Part shown: piece after piece, positions 15,490 through 25,062 of the stretch
How positions within the stretch are numbered: position 1 is the stretch's first letter
Layout of the letters: each line of letters starts with the position of its first letter
IMG/VR virus record: IMGVR_UViG_3300037042_003713
Coordinates: 1-47,762 of that record
Direction: 5' to 3' (one strand)
DNA: 47,762 nt
Source: a virus
Notes under the pieces: model-generated
Told to the model about the DNA's origin: nothing
Database searches by the model: none
Seen by the model: the letters and a program-made list of their open reading frames with translations, nothing else
Translations under genes and position numbers: made by a program

Positions 15490-17011
15490 ACCGATCAGGA
15501 TCGCAGTCGAGTTCACCGGCACCGACGACGCGGTCCGCGGGACCACGCGCGTCAGCGACGGCCTCGAGAACATGTCCGATCGGTCGTCGGCCGCGGCGCG
15601 CGCGACCGAGCAGCTGGCCGCGCGTCAGACCGCGGCGGCGACGGCCGCGATCGCATTCGGCCAGCGAGTGGCGGCGGCCGGCGCGGCCGTTCAAGGGCTG
15701 ATGTCCGCGCTCGGCGTCGAGGGCCAGGCGGCCGGCCTCATCGGCAAGATCACGCAGACCTCGACCGCGATGGCGCAGCTGGGCGCGACGCTCGGCCCGC
15801 AAGGTGCGCTCGTCGGCGGCATTCTCGGCGCGGCCGTGCCGGCGATGGTCGAGCTATTCAACGCCACCGAGCGGCAAGCGGAGGCCGCGCGCGATGCGGC
15901 CCGAGCGGCCGAGGAGGAGCGCGTCGCGCAGGAGGCGTTGACCGATCGCATCCTCTCGCAGTTCGCCGCCCGTCGTCAGGTGCAGTCGTTGATGCGAGGC
16001 GAGGGATACGCGTCTCCAGAGTCGGCGAGACAGGCCGCCGCATCGGCCGCGACGACGATCTCCGATCTCGAAGGGATGGTCGAGCGCATCCGTAGGACCG
16101 GAGAGCAGCTTGGCGTCGACACGTCCGAGCGCGTCAGGGCGCTCGAGGACCGCATCGCGCGCGAGCGCGGACTACTCGCAGGAGCGACGCAAGCGGAGGA
16201 GCGTCTCGTGTCGGCCGCCGAGGTCGCGCCGGCACGCCGAGGAGGCGGCGGACGTCGTCGCGCCGAGACGCCGCAGGCCGCGGCCGTCGACGAGGGCGAC
16301 GCGATGGCCGTCGTGCGCGACATCATCGGCGAGCAGAACGCCGCGCTCGCCGAGCAGCTCGAACTCATGGAGGCGTTGAACCGGCAGAAGGCCGAGGCGC
16401 AGGACAAGGACGCGAGCATCGCCGCCGCGCGCGCCGAGCAGCACGAGGCCGAGCTCGAGCGTCAGACCGAACTCAAGGACTCGTTGATCGAGTCCGCCGA
16501 CAAGCAGCGCGAGGTCGCGGACCGTCAGCGTCAGGAATACATGGGCGTCACGAGCGTGATCGCGGGCGGTCTGAACGACGCGCTTCAAGCGATCATCGCG
16601 GGCAACAAGACGGCCGAGGAGGCGTTCACGGGACTGCTCGCGTCGTTCCTCAAGTACATCAGCGAGCAGAGCATGCTGAAGGCGATCTACGAGTACGCCG
16701 AGGCGATCGCGAGCTTCGCCTCGTACAAGTACGACCAGGGCGCGCAGCACCTCGCCGCGGGCATCGCGTACACGGCCGTCGCCGTTGCGGCCGGCGCGGG
16801 CGCGGCGGCGCTGTCTGCGCCTAGCGCGAAGGGGGCGAGCGAGGAGAAGCCCGCCTCGCCCGAGTCCGGCCGCGGTGACGGCGGCGGCGGCGGCGGCGAC
16901 ATCGTGATCAACTGGAACTCGCCGGTCGTCACGGCCGGCACGCGCGCGGAGCTCGGCCGCGATATGGCCGGGATGATCCGCGCCGGCACTCAACGATACG
17001 GGACGGTGTAA
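15482..17011 (+). CDS. tape measure protein
   Basis: 509 aa from GTG 15482 (GAGGAGGAG about ten bases upstream). Mostly helical and Ala-rich: hydrophobic central helices (GALVGGILGAAVPAMVELF, about 113-131), long coiled-coil stretches (about 135-160 and 290-350), then a TM-like segment AAGIAYTAVAVAAGAGAAAL (about 422-441) and a Gly-rich linker with a beta end (DIVINWNSPVV). This is the usual layout of a tape measure protein that sets tail length. By the usual ratio of about 0.15 nm per residue the tail would be about 75 nm, rather short. GTG at 15431 is also in frame but lacks a ribosome site. Confidence 0.8.
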   Translation: MAEPIRIAVEFTGTDDAVRGTTRVSDGLENMSDRSSAAARATEQLAARQTAAATAAIAFGQRVAAAGAAVQGLMSALGVEGQAAGLIGKITQTSTAMAQLGATLGPQGALVGGILGAAVPAMVELFNATERQAEAARDAARAAEEERVAQEALTDRILSQFAARRQVQSLMRGEGYASPESARQAAASAATTISDLEGMVERIRRTGEQLGVDTSERVRALEDRIARERGLLAGATQAEERLVSAAEVAPARRGGGGRRRAETPQAAAVDEGDAMAVVRDIIGEQNAALAEQLELMEALNRQKAEAQDKDASIAAARAEQHEAELERQTELKDSLIESADKQREVADRQRQEYMGVTSVIAGGLNDALQAIIAGNKTAEEAFTGLLASFLKYISEQSMLKAIYEYAEAIASFASYKYDQGAQHLAAGIAYTAVAVAAGAGAAALSAPSAKGASEEKPASPESGRGDGGGGGGDIVINWNSPVVTAGTRAELGRDMAGMIRAGTQRYGTV

Positions 17012-17014
17012 GCG

Positions 17015-17779
17015 ATGGCGACGTATTACCTCGCAGGATGGGACACGGCCGCGATCGGGACGTTCAGCGTCGTTGTCGGCGGCGCCGTCGGCAGCGGCAC
17101 GGCGACGGTCGCGGCCGACACGTACGCGCACACGGACCTTTCGGCGGTCATGGGCGCGGGCGAGTACACCGCGTTCGCGGCGGCCGTGCAGACCGCGTTG
17201 AACGCCGTCGCCGTGGGATGGACGGTCAGCTACTCGACGACGACGCACGAGTACACGATCGCGAACGCGACCGCGTTCACGCTCACCTGGACGGGCGACG
17301 CGGGCAAGAACCTTCAACGCGCGCTCGGGTTCGCCGCGAACGTCGGAAGCTCGACGACGACCACGAGCACGGTGCGGCCGTATTACGTGATCGTCCCGGC
17401 CATCACCGCGCGCTCGCAGGTGTCGGACGTGTACGAGCCCGACGACATCGTCAAGGAGGCCGTGTCCGACGGCGGCTCGAGCTTCGCGATTTCAAAGGAC
17501 ACGGTCGAGACGTGGAGCGATTGGGAGCAGCAGATGGAGAGCGCGTCCGCGACGCTCGCGCGCTCGGCCGTCGCGGCCGTCCCGTGGACCTGGGAGGCGT
17601 TTTTCAAGCACCTTCGAGGCGCGTACCCGTTCCGCCTCGTCGACGGCTCCACGAGCACCGTGCACACGCTGCGCGAGAAGGGCGCGGTTTTCAGCGGCTC
17701 GACGCGCCGCCGCGTCGCGGTCGACTACGACGACCTGTGGATCATCATGCTGATGACGCGTGATCTGGGGACCGTATGA
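17015..17779 (+). CDS. tail protein downstream of tape measure (distal tail-like)
   Basis: 254 aa. Beta-rich N-terminal part with many Thr/Ala/Val (GTFSVVVGGAVGSGTATVAA), a central AITARSQVSDVYEPDDIV stretch and a C-terminal part (WTWEAFFKHLRGAYPFRLVD, TRRRVAVDYDDLWIIMLM). First gene after the tape measure, where distal tail proteins that start the baseplate are encoded. No family signature recognised, so the role is inferred from position. Overlaps the next gene by ATGA. Confidence 0.55.
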   Translation: MATYYLAGWDTAAIGTFSVVVGGAVGSGTATVAADTYAHTDLSAVMGAGEYTAFAAAVQTALNAVAVGWTVSYSTTTHEYTIANATAFTLTWTGDAGKNLQRALGFAANVGSSTTTTSTVRPYYVIVPAITARSQVSDVYEPDDIVKEAVSDGGSSFAISKDTVETWSDWEQQMESASATLARSAVAAVPWTWEAFFKHLRGAYPFRLVDGSTSTVHTLREKGAVFSGSTRRRVAVDYDDLWIIMLMTRDLGTV

Positions 17780-20466
17780 CGTTCGCCCGCGTCTACGGCA
17801 CCGGCTCCGGTGCGCTGCGGTTCCGGCTCTCGATCGAGGGTCTTCCGGTCGAGTTCGTCACGAGCTCGAGCATGGCAACGACTGCGGCCGATGGACGGCG
17901 TCGCGTGGTCGGACTGAGCGTAGAAGGATTGAAGATCAGTCAGCGCGCCGACCTGGTGCGCGCGACCATCGAGGCGCAGGGAGTCAGCGTCAAGATCGCC
18001 GACGTCGCGGGCGAGGCGACGTCACTGTTCGCCAAGCGTCCGAGCGCCACGTCGTGGCTGTCCGACGCGGAGACGAGCACGACCGCGTCGATCCGAGTCA
18101 AGAGTACGGCCAACTTCGCATCGTCCGGATATATCCACGTCAATACCGAGGCGATCGCGTACACCGGCAAGACGAGCACGAGCTTCACCGGATGCACGCG
18201 CGGGCGATGGGACACGCTCGGCCAAGCGCACTACGTGCCCGACGGCGGGCAGCTGCGATTCCCAGAGGTCACGAGCGCGCCCGTCGTTTTCGAGGGCCGT
18301 CGTGCTCGCCTGTACATCTACGGCGCGGGAGACAGCGCGACAGGAGATGGAACGCAGGTCTTCCTCGGTATCGTGTCGGGCGAGCCGAGGATGCGCGGAC
18401 CGTCGTGGTCACTGAGCATGGATCCGATCTCGCGCATTCTTGCGCAGGAGTTCGGTGCGGACCTTGCCGAGCCGGTCACACCTCGCGGGATCTACTACCC
18501 CGGCGGCGATGGGTTCTGGTCGCTGCGCATTGGCATCGTCGGAGGAGCCGGCGGTACGCTGCTCGACACGTTCGGCCAAGTTCAGATCACGTTCCCGACG
18601 GCGTCCAAGGCGTTCTTCGAGACGCAGCAAGACTTCATCAACGAGATCAACGTCCAACTGACCGCGGCGTTGACCTCGTACAACGTCGACATTGAGTGCC
18701 GTCCGGCACCTGACGGCGGGTATTACTTCGCGATCGTTCAGAACAGCCCGGTCGATAGCGTCGGCATGCGGCTCGACACGCCTCGATTCGATTACTTTTT
18801 CCCAACCAACATCTTCTCGGCGAGCGAATCCGGCCCTCCTCTGACGGCCATCGACACGGTGTCTTCGTTCTCGTCGAATACGACCTATTACTGGTTCCCG
18901 ACGCCAAGCGAGACGAAGCTGCCTGGATGCGGGCTCGTGCCTCGAGGTCGCTTCAACTTCCGCATGTCGGAGACGCTGCCTCCGGAGTTCGCGTCAATCC
19001 AGTCGACGTTTCCTCCGCGCCGCGTCTACCTTGGAGGCGCGGTCGCGCTTCCATCGAACACGAGCGCGGTGCTCATCAACTGGAGCGACCCGGGCGGGCA
19101 GACGTCGCGCAACTACTCGGTCGGATCGCTCGACACGGCCAAGCGCGCGGTCGAGCTCCTGCGCGACTTCGGCGGATACAGGCTTACCGACGAGCACGAC
19201 TACACGCCGTCGAACCTGCCGCAGATCAGACTCGGCCGGTCGTTCACCAGCTACGGCGCGAGCAATATCGCGACGTTCCTGTCGACGCTCGCAAGCGGCA
19301 GCGCGGACGGCGTCAACAACGGTGCGCAGCCGATGGTCCGAACAACCGGCGGACCCGTCGCCGCGCCAGGCGATGTCGATCTCACGACGTGGTCGACTGA
19401 GATCGCGGCGTCCGATTCCAATCTCGTCGAGGGCCGCAGTTACAACAGTTTCGGCGCGATCTCGATTCAGGATATGGTCGCGCCAGAGCTACAGCTTGCC
19501 GGCCTCTATCTCGCGTTCGATTCGTTCGGCCGCATCATCCCCAAGCGGCTTCGGCTCGGAGCCGCGACCGAGCTCGGTACGTTTGCGATCACGAAGGCGA
19601 ACCTGCTCACGGATGACGGGTTCCCTCAGTACGAGCGCAGCGCGATCGGCAAATTCTCGACGCTTACGGTGCGTGATGGATACGACCCGATCGAGGACGA
19701 CTACACGCTGCCAAGCGTGACCGTGCGAGACGTCGCGGCGTTCGGGCAGACGCCGAACAGTCGCACGGTCACCATCGAACCCAAGAGCCGCTACGTGACC
19801 GGCGCGGCGATTCCCATGGACGCGGTCGTTCGATGCGCCTCGACGGTGCTCGGCATCTTTGGCGGACCGTACGCGTACATCACGATGTCGGTCCCGATCA
19901 CCGGGTACTACCTGGCCGAGCTTGGATCGACCGTGTCGATCTCGACCAAGCAGCTGCCCGACGTCATCACCGGCACGCGCGGCGTGACGTCGCTGCTCGG
20001 CGTGGTGACCTCGCGAGACGTCGACTTCTATGCCGCCCGCATCGAGATCACCGTGCTCGTCTCGCTCGCGAACATCGCCGGGTATGCGCCGAGTTCGAAG
20101 GTGTCGAGTCAGACGAACACGAGCGGCAACACCTGGGCGATCGTCCTGTCGTCGTCGTACTTTGCGGCGGGCGAGACGGCGGCCGATCACTTCGTCGCGG
20201 GAGACGTCGTGCGCGTGTTCCAGTACGACACCGCATCGTCGACCGAGATCGAAGGCACGGTCGTGTCGGCGAGCTCGTACACGGTCGCCGTGACGTTCAT
20301 ATCAACCTGGACGCCGAGCACGCTTGAATGGGTGCTTGGGTTCAGCAAGAGCACGGCCGTCGCGACGGGCTCTCGACAGCTGTCCTACGCGTTCGACGCT
20401 GGTCCGGCGGCCACATACGCGGACGCGTCGTCCGTGGCATATCCGGCGAGGGAGTTCGCACCATGA
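17776..20466 (+). CDS. tail hub/baseplate protein
   Basis: 896 aa. Residues about 110-155 contain NFASSGYIHVNTEAIAYTGK and SFTGCTRGRWDTLG, a segment I recognise from phage hub or tip proteins. The rest is beta-rich with repeated FxxLxIxxS-type strands, without a peptidase or lysozyme motif. Its large size and place right after the distal tail-like gene suggest it forms the central hub or tail tip to which fibres attach. ATG 17776 overlaps the previous stop (ATGA) and the next gene overlaps its end the same way. Confidence 0.65.
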   Translation: MTFARVYGTGSGALRFRLSIEGLPVEFVTSSSMATTAADGRRRVVGLSVEGLKISQRADLVRATIEAQGVSVKIADVAGEATSLFAKRPSATSWLSDAETSTTASIRVKSTANFASSGYIHVNTEAIAYTGKTSTSFTGCTRGRWDTLGQAHYVPDGGQLRFPEVTSAPVVFEGRRARLYIYGAGDSATGDGTQVFLGIVSGEPRMRGPSWSLSMDPISRILAQEFGADLAEPVTPRGIYYPGGDGFWSLRIGIVGGAGGTLLDTFGQVQITFPTASKAFFETQQDFINEINVQLTAALTSYNVDIECRPAPDGGYYFAIVQNSPVDSVGMRLDTPRFDYFFPTNIFSASESGPPLTAIDTVSSFSSNTTYYWFPTPSETKLPGCGLVPRGRFNFRMSETLPPEFASIQSTFPPRRVYLGGAVALPSNTSAVLINWSDPGGQTSRNYSVGSLDTAKRAVELLRDFGGYRLTDEHDYTPSNLPQIRLGRSFTSYGASNIATFLSTLASGSADGVNNGAQPMVRTTGGPVAAPGDVDLTTWSTEIAASDSNLVEGRSYNSFGAISIQDMVAPELQLAGLYLAFDSFGRIIPKRLRLGAATELGTFAITKANLLTDDGFPQYERSAIGKFSTLTVRDGYDPIEDDYTLPSVTVRDVAAFGQTPNSRTVTIEPKSRYVTGAAIPMDAVVRCASTVLGIFGGPYAYITMSVPITGYYLAELGSTVSISTKQLPDVITGTRGVTSLLGVVTSRDVDFYAARIEITVLVSLANIAGYAPSSKVSSQTNTSGNTWAIVLSSSYFAAGETAADHFVAGDVVRVFQYDTASSTEIEGTVVSASSYTVAVTFISTWTPSTLEWVLGFSKSTAVATGSRQLSYAFDAGPAATYADASSVAYPAREFAP

Positions 20467-21149
20467 GCACAAGCCCTCTCGGCGGTCGGCTTTTGACAGA
20501 CACCACGCTGTTCCAAGGCGGCAACGATCCGGTCGACACCGTGATCGTGCGTGATGTGGTGCTGAACAACCTCTGTCACTACGCCGACGAGTTCGCCCAG
20601 GTTCGCGTGAACTGGTCGGCCGGACAGACCGCATACACGAACGGCAGCGGGTACTTGACGACGCGCACGACCGGCCTGACCACGTCGCCGTGGTTCTACA
20701 TTGCGTCATTCGGGCCGTTCCCGATCACGCTTCGTCAGACGACAGGCATCGGAGGCGCGAGCTACCGTCTACGCGTGAGGCTCGCCGGGTCATCAAGCGC
20801 CGGTGCGGCTGTCACGTTCCGAGCGGTTGTCGCCTCATACTCGTCCGGTCAATCGTCGGTCACAGGCGCGCTCGACGATCACATCTTCGAGGCGACGACC
20901 TCGAGCACGACGATGGGATGGCTAACCGGCACGAGCCAAGGCGTGAACGCGTGGACGACGCAGGTTGTTCTGCCGAGCTCGTACGTCGGCCCGTGGATGG
21001 TTCCCGTTGGAACTCTGACCGACCTTGGAGGCGATCCGGCGGCGGTGACGCAGTGCCTTGTGTCGCTGCACGTCTTTGCGAACACGGCCAACGCGACCAG
21101 CGTGCCGCGGCTTGGAGCCGTGTATGCGGCGGAATGGATCGGTGACTGA
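20463..21149 (+). CDS. tail-associated structural protein
   Basis: 228 aa, start ATG 20463 in an ATGA overlap (the frame is open upstream, but that part lies in the hub gene). Thr/Ser/Gly-rich beta protein with WFYIASFGPFPITLRQT and YRLRVRLAGSSSAGAAVTF; aromatic and Gly residues are evenly spread, as in tip or fibre domains. It ends AVYAAEWIGD and is coupled by TGATG to the next gene. No enzymatic motif. Probably part of the tail tip. Confidence 0.55.
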   Translation: MSTSPLGGRLLTDTTLFQGGNDPVDTVIVRDVVLNNLCHYADEFAQVRVNWSAGQTAYTNGSGYLTTRTTGLTTSPWFYIASFGPFPITLRQTTGIGGASYRLRVRLAGSSSAGAAVTFRAVVASYSSGQSSVTGALDDHIFEATTSSTTMGWLTGTSQGVNAWTTQVVLPSSYVGPWMVPVGTLTDLGGDPAAVTQCLVSLHVFANTANATSVPRLGAVYAAEWIGD

Positions 21150-22162
21150 TGGCTCGCGTTCTACCCGAACGAAGGCCCGAGCCGAGCGCCGACCTGGTGC
21201 TCGTGTCGCAGCCCGTCTCAACGGTCACATGGCAGTCGCTCGGATACCTCGCGAACTTCCTCCGCGGCAAGGGCGCGCAACTCGTTCCGACGTGCTTCCC
21301 TGAACGCTCAATCGCGGTCGGAGTCACCGAGACGTTTCGCTTCCGCGTGAAGACGCGCTCCAGCGCGATCGAGCGGATCTGGATCGTCGGGCTTAGAACG
21401 GCGACATCGACGAGCGTGCATGCCGAAATCGCATCTCCAAGTGGAACAGGCACGGTGATGATCGTCCCTGTCAGCGACACGCTCGATTCGCGTGCGTCGG
21501 TCGCATACGTAGAGACGGTCGCATCGAAGACGGCAGCCGAGTCCGAGATCAATATCTCGATCAAGGCGGTTGATCACGTGTTCACCGTTGAGTCGATCAG
21601 CTGCTACGAGCAGGACCGGCCGGTGTTGAACGGAGACGCGACCGATTACGGTGTCGACGTATCCACGCTTTCGGCGAGACAGCCGATCTTTGAAGGATCG
21701 TACCAGTCAGCGGGAGGCGTGTACGACGCGCTCGCGAACGCTGACGCGAGGAGGACCGGCCTGTTCCACTGGTCCGTCGGCGGCTCCACGCTGGTCACGA
21801 GACTGAGCGCGACGCCGGCCGACATCTTCATCCTCGACTCGCCGATTTTGACTCGCAAGCTCGCGCGGTCGGCCGTGACGGGCACGGTCAAGTGGGCGAT
21901 CTACGCCTATCTAAGCGGGGCCGGGACTGGCACCGTGACCGCGTCGACCACGAGCGGCGCGAGCAACACGATCACGATCACGAACACGGTCGCGGCCTGG
22001 AGCACGCCGCAGACGTTCGCAGTAGACTGCGACGACATGGCTAGTGCGGACGGCCGGCAGACCGCCGGGACTCCGCGCTGGGACATGTTGAACTTCAAAT
22101 TCGCCGGCGACGGGACACGCTCGATCATCGTTCAGTCGATCAGCGTATGGGATGACACCTGA
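21149..22162 (+). CDS. tail-associated structural protein
   Basis: 337 aa. Opens with a Pro-rich leader (RVLPERRPEPSADLVLVSQP) and LGYLANFLRGKGAQLVPTCF. Then come beta strands (TFRFRVKTRSSAIERIWIVG), a central VYDALANADARRTGLFHWSV block, and a C-terminal Thr-rich strand region ending RSIIVQSISVWDDT. The same general design as gene 20463, to which it is coupled by TGATG, suggests both build one tip or fibre structure. No catalytic motif seen. Confidence 0.55.
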   Translation: MARVLPERRPEPSADLVLVSQPVSTVTWQSLGYLANFLRGKGAQLVPTCFPERSIAVGVTETFRFRVKTRSSAIERIWIVGLRTATSTSVHAEIASPSGTGTVMIVPVSDTLDSRASVAYVETVASKTAAESEINISIKAVDHVFTVESISCYEQDRPVLNGDATDYGVDVSTLSARQPIFEGSYQSAGGVYDALANADARRTGLFHWSVGGSTLVTRLSATPADIFILDSPILTRKLARSAVTGTVKWAIYAYLSGAGTGTVTASTTSGASNTITITNTVAAWSTPQTFAVDCDDMASADGRQTAGTPRWDMLNFKFAGDGTRSIIVQSISVWDDT

Positions 22163-22174
22163 AGGAGAGCAGTC

Positions 22175-22468
22175 ATGGTCGGAGCAGACGTCAAGATCTA
22201 CGGCCCCGGAGCCGGCACATCGGTCGCGTTCAGCGGCACCTCGACCGCCGCGCAAGACCTCGGCGACCAGACGCAGAAGGTCATGATCACCGTGACCGGC
22301 ACGGCGCGCATCCGCTTCGGCGATGCGAACGTCGGCGCGGCCGTCAGCACCGACCAGGCGCTCTACGCGTCGCAGAACTACGTGTTCGACGTCAGTCCAG
22401 GCACGCGGTACTTCCGCGTGATTCAGGACGCCGCGTCGGGCACGCTCATCTGGGCGAAGGTCGCCTGA
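22175..22468 (+). CDS. small beta-rich virion protein
   Basis: 97 aa. About eight short strands (VAFSGTSTAAQDLGDQTQKV, ARIRFGDANVGA, YVFDVSPGTRYFRVIQ, GTLIWAKVA) suggest a compact beta barrel or sandwich. Strong ribosome site AAGGAG (22163-22168) six bases before ATG, so it is expressed independently and probably at a high level. It may be a fibre adapter or a small tail decoration protein; the immediate neighbour is the tail spike. Confidence 0.58.
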   Translation: MVGADVKIYGPGAGTSVAFSGTSTAAQDLGDQTQKVMITVTGTARIRFGDANVGAAVSTDQALYASQNYVFDVSPGTRYFRVIQDAASGTLIWAKVA

Positions 22469-22469
22469 C

Positions 22470-24344
22470 ATGGCGCGCGGACTGACGGCGAATCGAGCGC
22501 CGATTCACGGGCGACGTGGACCGGGCAATCCGTCCGACGGCGGATCGTTTCCGACGACGCCGTCGGTCCCTGCCGCGCCGACGTTCTCGGGCACGCTGCG
22601 CGTTGTCGATGGCGTGACGTACTCGACGGTGACGGCCGCGCTCGCCGCGTCGACGGCGGGCGACCGCATCCGCCTGGACATCGACATCAGCGATACGATC
22701 ACGGTCGACAAGTCGATCGAGATTTTCTCGTCGAGCTCGAAGTCGGTTACCTCGAGTTCGTTCGGCACAACGCTGACGATCAGCGCGGGCGTGTCGAACG
22801 TCTACCTGCACGACTTCGAGGTCACGAACAGCAACGCGCCGGCCTCGTTCGCCAGCTGCATCACCGCGCTGACGCAGACGGTGTCCGTTCCAAACGGCTC
22901 GACCGGACTGCGCATGTCAGGACTGACCGTGACGTATCCACACGTCGGCGCGTACATCGCAGCCGACGGATGGGTCATCAACGGATGCACGTTTAAGTGC
23001 AACACCACGACGCCGGGACAGGCAATTTATCCTGTAGTCAACTACGGAAGCGCCAACACTTGTTATATCGCTTCTAATAACTGGCACTCGACGGCCGAGA
23101 ACGCGCGCGTGACGTGCGTCTATCAAGACAAGAATCTTGTCGGCGGTTACTACAGCGGACACAGCGGCACGATGGTCGTTAGCGGCAACGCGATCACGTA
23201 CAACGCGGCCGTCACGCTGTCGCAATTCTATTGGCAGTCGAGCGTGACGCCGCCTGGCGCGGCACCGACTCCCGTCGCGAACGCAATGAACCTGTATTTA
23301 ACGTCGAACGTAATCTCGACGTGGGCGAATGGCGGGATCTTTCGCATCGCCAATGACGCCGTTGAGGGCCTCGACCCGCTGTCGTTCTTCGCGACTCTCG
23401 TGCTCGACTCAAACACGCAGGGCGCGGGCACAACCGAGATCGGCATGCTCGCGATCGACAAGGACGCCGAGTCCGCGCCGTCCGTGCTGCGGCCGACCGG
23501 GCAGCCGACGACGTTCTACGCGCGCTCCAACACGTTCGTGACGCCGCTCGGTGGGACGTGGACGAACTGCTCAACCGTGAGCGGACTCGTCGGGTGTCTC
23601 GCCGCGCACTACTACGCAACGAACCCGCTGCTCGTGCCGGCGAACCTCGGCTCGCCCGGCACGTTCAATCCGAGCGCGACGCCGGGCCTGCTGCTCTGGT
23701 ATCGCGGCGACTCGGTCACGACGTCGGGCGGCGTCGTCGACTCGCTCGTCGACCTGTCGGGGTCGGCGATCAACGCGACGAGCTCGGGCGCGGCGCGGCC
23801 GACGTACTCGGCCACCGATGCGGCGTACAACAACCGCGCATCGCTCACGTTCGACGGGACCGACGACACCATCACGAGCGGCAACGTCAACTACTCGGAT
23901 CACACGATCTTTCAAGTCTGTCGGTCCGCCGGACAGGCCGGATATCGACCGTTCTACCGTCGCACCGGAGCAGTCACGAACGACATCGACTACTGCGGCC
24001 ACCGCACGGACGCGATCTTCGTGCGGAACAACGCGCTGACCGCGTCGTACAAAACGAACGCGGCCAACTGGGGCGTGACCGCGAGTCCGATCACGCTGCG
24101 CGTTCAGTACGGCGGGACGCATGCGACGCATCTGCTGTGGAAGAACGGCGCATCGGTCGCGCTGTCGACCGGCACGGCGGGCGATCCCGGCGCGTTGGCG
24201 ACCGGACCACTCAAGATCATGAGCGACGCGGCGACGTTCACTCAAGGGACGTGGGCCGAGTTCATCTGCTACTCGCGAGTCCTGACGGCGAGCGAATCAA
24301 CGCTCGTCGAGTCGTACCTCCAGAACCGCTACGCGCACTACTGA
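22470..24344 (+). CDS. tail spike: beta-helix plus lectin-like C-terminal domain
   Basis: 624 aa. Residues about 1-40 are a Pro/Gly attachment tail. Residues about 45-390 look like a right-handed parallel beta-helix (TISAGVSNVYLHDFEVTNSN, GLRMSGLTVTYPHVGAYIA, WVINGCTFKCN), with pectin-lyase-like turn spacing. From about 410 (TPGLLLWYRGDSVTTSGGVV, SLTFDGTDDTITSG, LQNRYAHY at the end) it resembles concanavalin A/LamG-like domains. Such spikes bind or cut surface polysaccharide, so this is the best candidate for host-range determinant or depolymerase; no catalytic residues can be named. The coding stretch 22981-23160 is about 50-57% GC, well below its flanks. Confidence 0.75.
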   Translation: MARGLTANRAPIHGRRGPGNPSDGGSFPTTPSVPAAPTFSGTLRVVDGVTYSTVTAALAASTAGDRIRLDIDISDTITVDKSIEIFSSSSKSVTSSSFGTTLTISAGVSNVYLHDFEVTNSNAPASFASCITALTQTVSVPNGSTGLRMSGLTVTYPHVGAYIAADGWVINGCTFKCNTTTPGQAIYPVVNYGSANTCYIASNNWHSTAENARVTCVYQDKNLVGGYYSGHSGTMVVSGNAITYNAAVTLSQFYWQSSVTPPGAAPTPVANAMNLYLTSNVISTWANGGIFRIANDAVEGLDPLSFFATLVLDSNTQGAGTTEIGMLAIDKDAESAPSVLRPTGQPTTFYARSNTFVTPLGGTWTNCSTVSGLVGCLAAHYYATNPLLVPANLGSPGTFNPSATPGLLLWYRGDSVTTSGGVVDSLVDLSGSAINATSSGAARPTYSATDAAYNNRASLTFDGTDDTITSGNVNYSDHTIFQVCRSAGQAGYRPFYRRTGAVTNDIDYCGHRTDAIFVRNNALTASYKTNAANWGVTASPITLRVQYGGTHATHLLWKNGASVALSTGTAGDPGALATGPLKIMSDAATFTQGTWAEFICYSRVLTASESTLVESYLQNRYAHY

Positions 24345-24351
24345 GGATCAC

Positions 24352-24720
24352 ATGACCGTCGAACTCTTCGAGTGCGCATACATCGAACTGCAACCTTCGG
24401 GCGACTACGTGCGACACGTCGCGTCGTTCACGCTGACCGCGCCGTTCGGCGACTTCGTCGTGCTGATGATGTCGCCGAGCAGCATGGCGACCGAGCGCCA
24501 GGCCGAGCAGGACTTCCGCGTCGTGCTCGACCTGACCGCCGGTGAGACGGCCGTTCCCGACGTCTACTCGGCCGGCTACACGGTCGCCTCGCCCATGTTC
24601 ATGTTCGGATTCGCCGGCACCATCGAGGAGCGCACGACCGCGCTCGCGGCCGTGTTCCGCGACGTCATCGATCCGGTCTACTCGTGCTCGGCGATCACGT
24701 ACTCGAGCGCGACCGTGTGA
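24352..24720 (+). CDS. hypothetical protein after tail spike
   Basis: 122 aa, not recognised. A beta-rich start (VELFECAYIELQPSGDYVRH) is followed by FTLTAPFGDFVVLMMSPSSM, a helix rich in Glu/Gln, and a second FMFGFAGTIEERTTALAAVF helix. No signal peptide or membrane segment. It overlaps the next gene by TGATG. Position between the tail spike and the lysis genes suggests a fibre chaperone or virion accessory protein, but nothing in the sequence proves it. Confidence 0.5.
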   Translation: MTVELFECAYIELQPSGDYVRHVASFTLTAPFGDFVVLMMSPSSMATERQAEQDFRVVLDLTAGETAVPDVYSAGYTVASPMFMFGFAGTIEERTTALAAVFRDVIDPVYSCSAITYSSATV

Positions 24721-24911
24721 TGCGATACAGGCTCGCGATGTCCTATCAGGGCGAGCGGCTCTACCTCGAGGGTATGACGGCCGCCGGCCGCGTATGCATG
24801 GTCGACGAGCCGGCCGAGGCGCTCACGTTCGATTGGGGCGCGGCGGTCGCGCTCGCATGGGTCGCCGAGTTCGGCGACGAGCTCGAGCTCGAGGAGGTTC
24901 GCGATGCCTAA
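24720..24911 (+). CDS. small hypothetical protein
   Basis: 63 aa from ATG 24720, coupled to the previous gene by TGATG. Mixed alpha/beta (RLAMSYQGERLYLEGMTAAG) with an acidic, helical C-terminus (WVAEFGDELELEEVRDA). Not recognised. It overlaps the following small membrane protein gene by 8 bases, so it is part of the same transcription unit. Confidence 0.5.
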   Translation: MRYRLAMSYQGERLYLEGMTAAGRVCMVDEPAEALTFDWGAAVALAWVAEFGDELELEEVRDA

Positions 24912-25062
24912 GATCGACTTGCCGCAGGCGCTCGTGATGATCGCACTCATCGCGGGCGTGGTGCTCGTGATGCTGTTCGCGCCGGCAGAGATGCACGCGC
25001 CGTTGGCCGCGCTCGTGACCGGCGCGGCCGCGCTCCTGCGCTCGCCCGTGAGGCCGTCGTGA
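24904..25062 (+). CDS. small membrane protein, holin candidate
   Basis: 52 aa. Hydrophobic segment ALVMIALIAGVVLVMLFA (residues 9-26) followed by a short polar turn (PAEMHAP) and a second weaker hydrophobic stretch (LAALVTGAAALL, 34-45), ending in basic RSPVRPS. One or two membrane passes, positive C-terminus, and the next gene, the amidase, starts inside its stop codon (GTGA). That is the typical position for a holin. Confidence 0.6.
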   Translation: MPKIDLPQALVMIALIAGVVLVMLFAPAEMHAPLAALVTGAAALLRSPVRPS

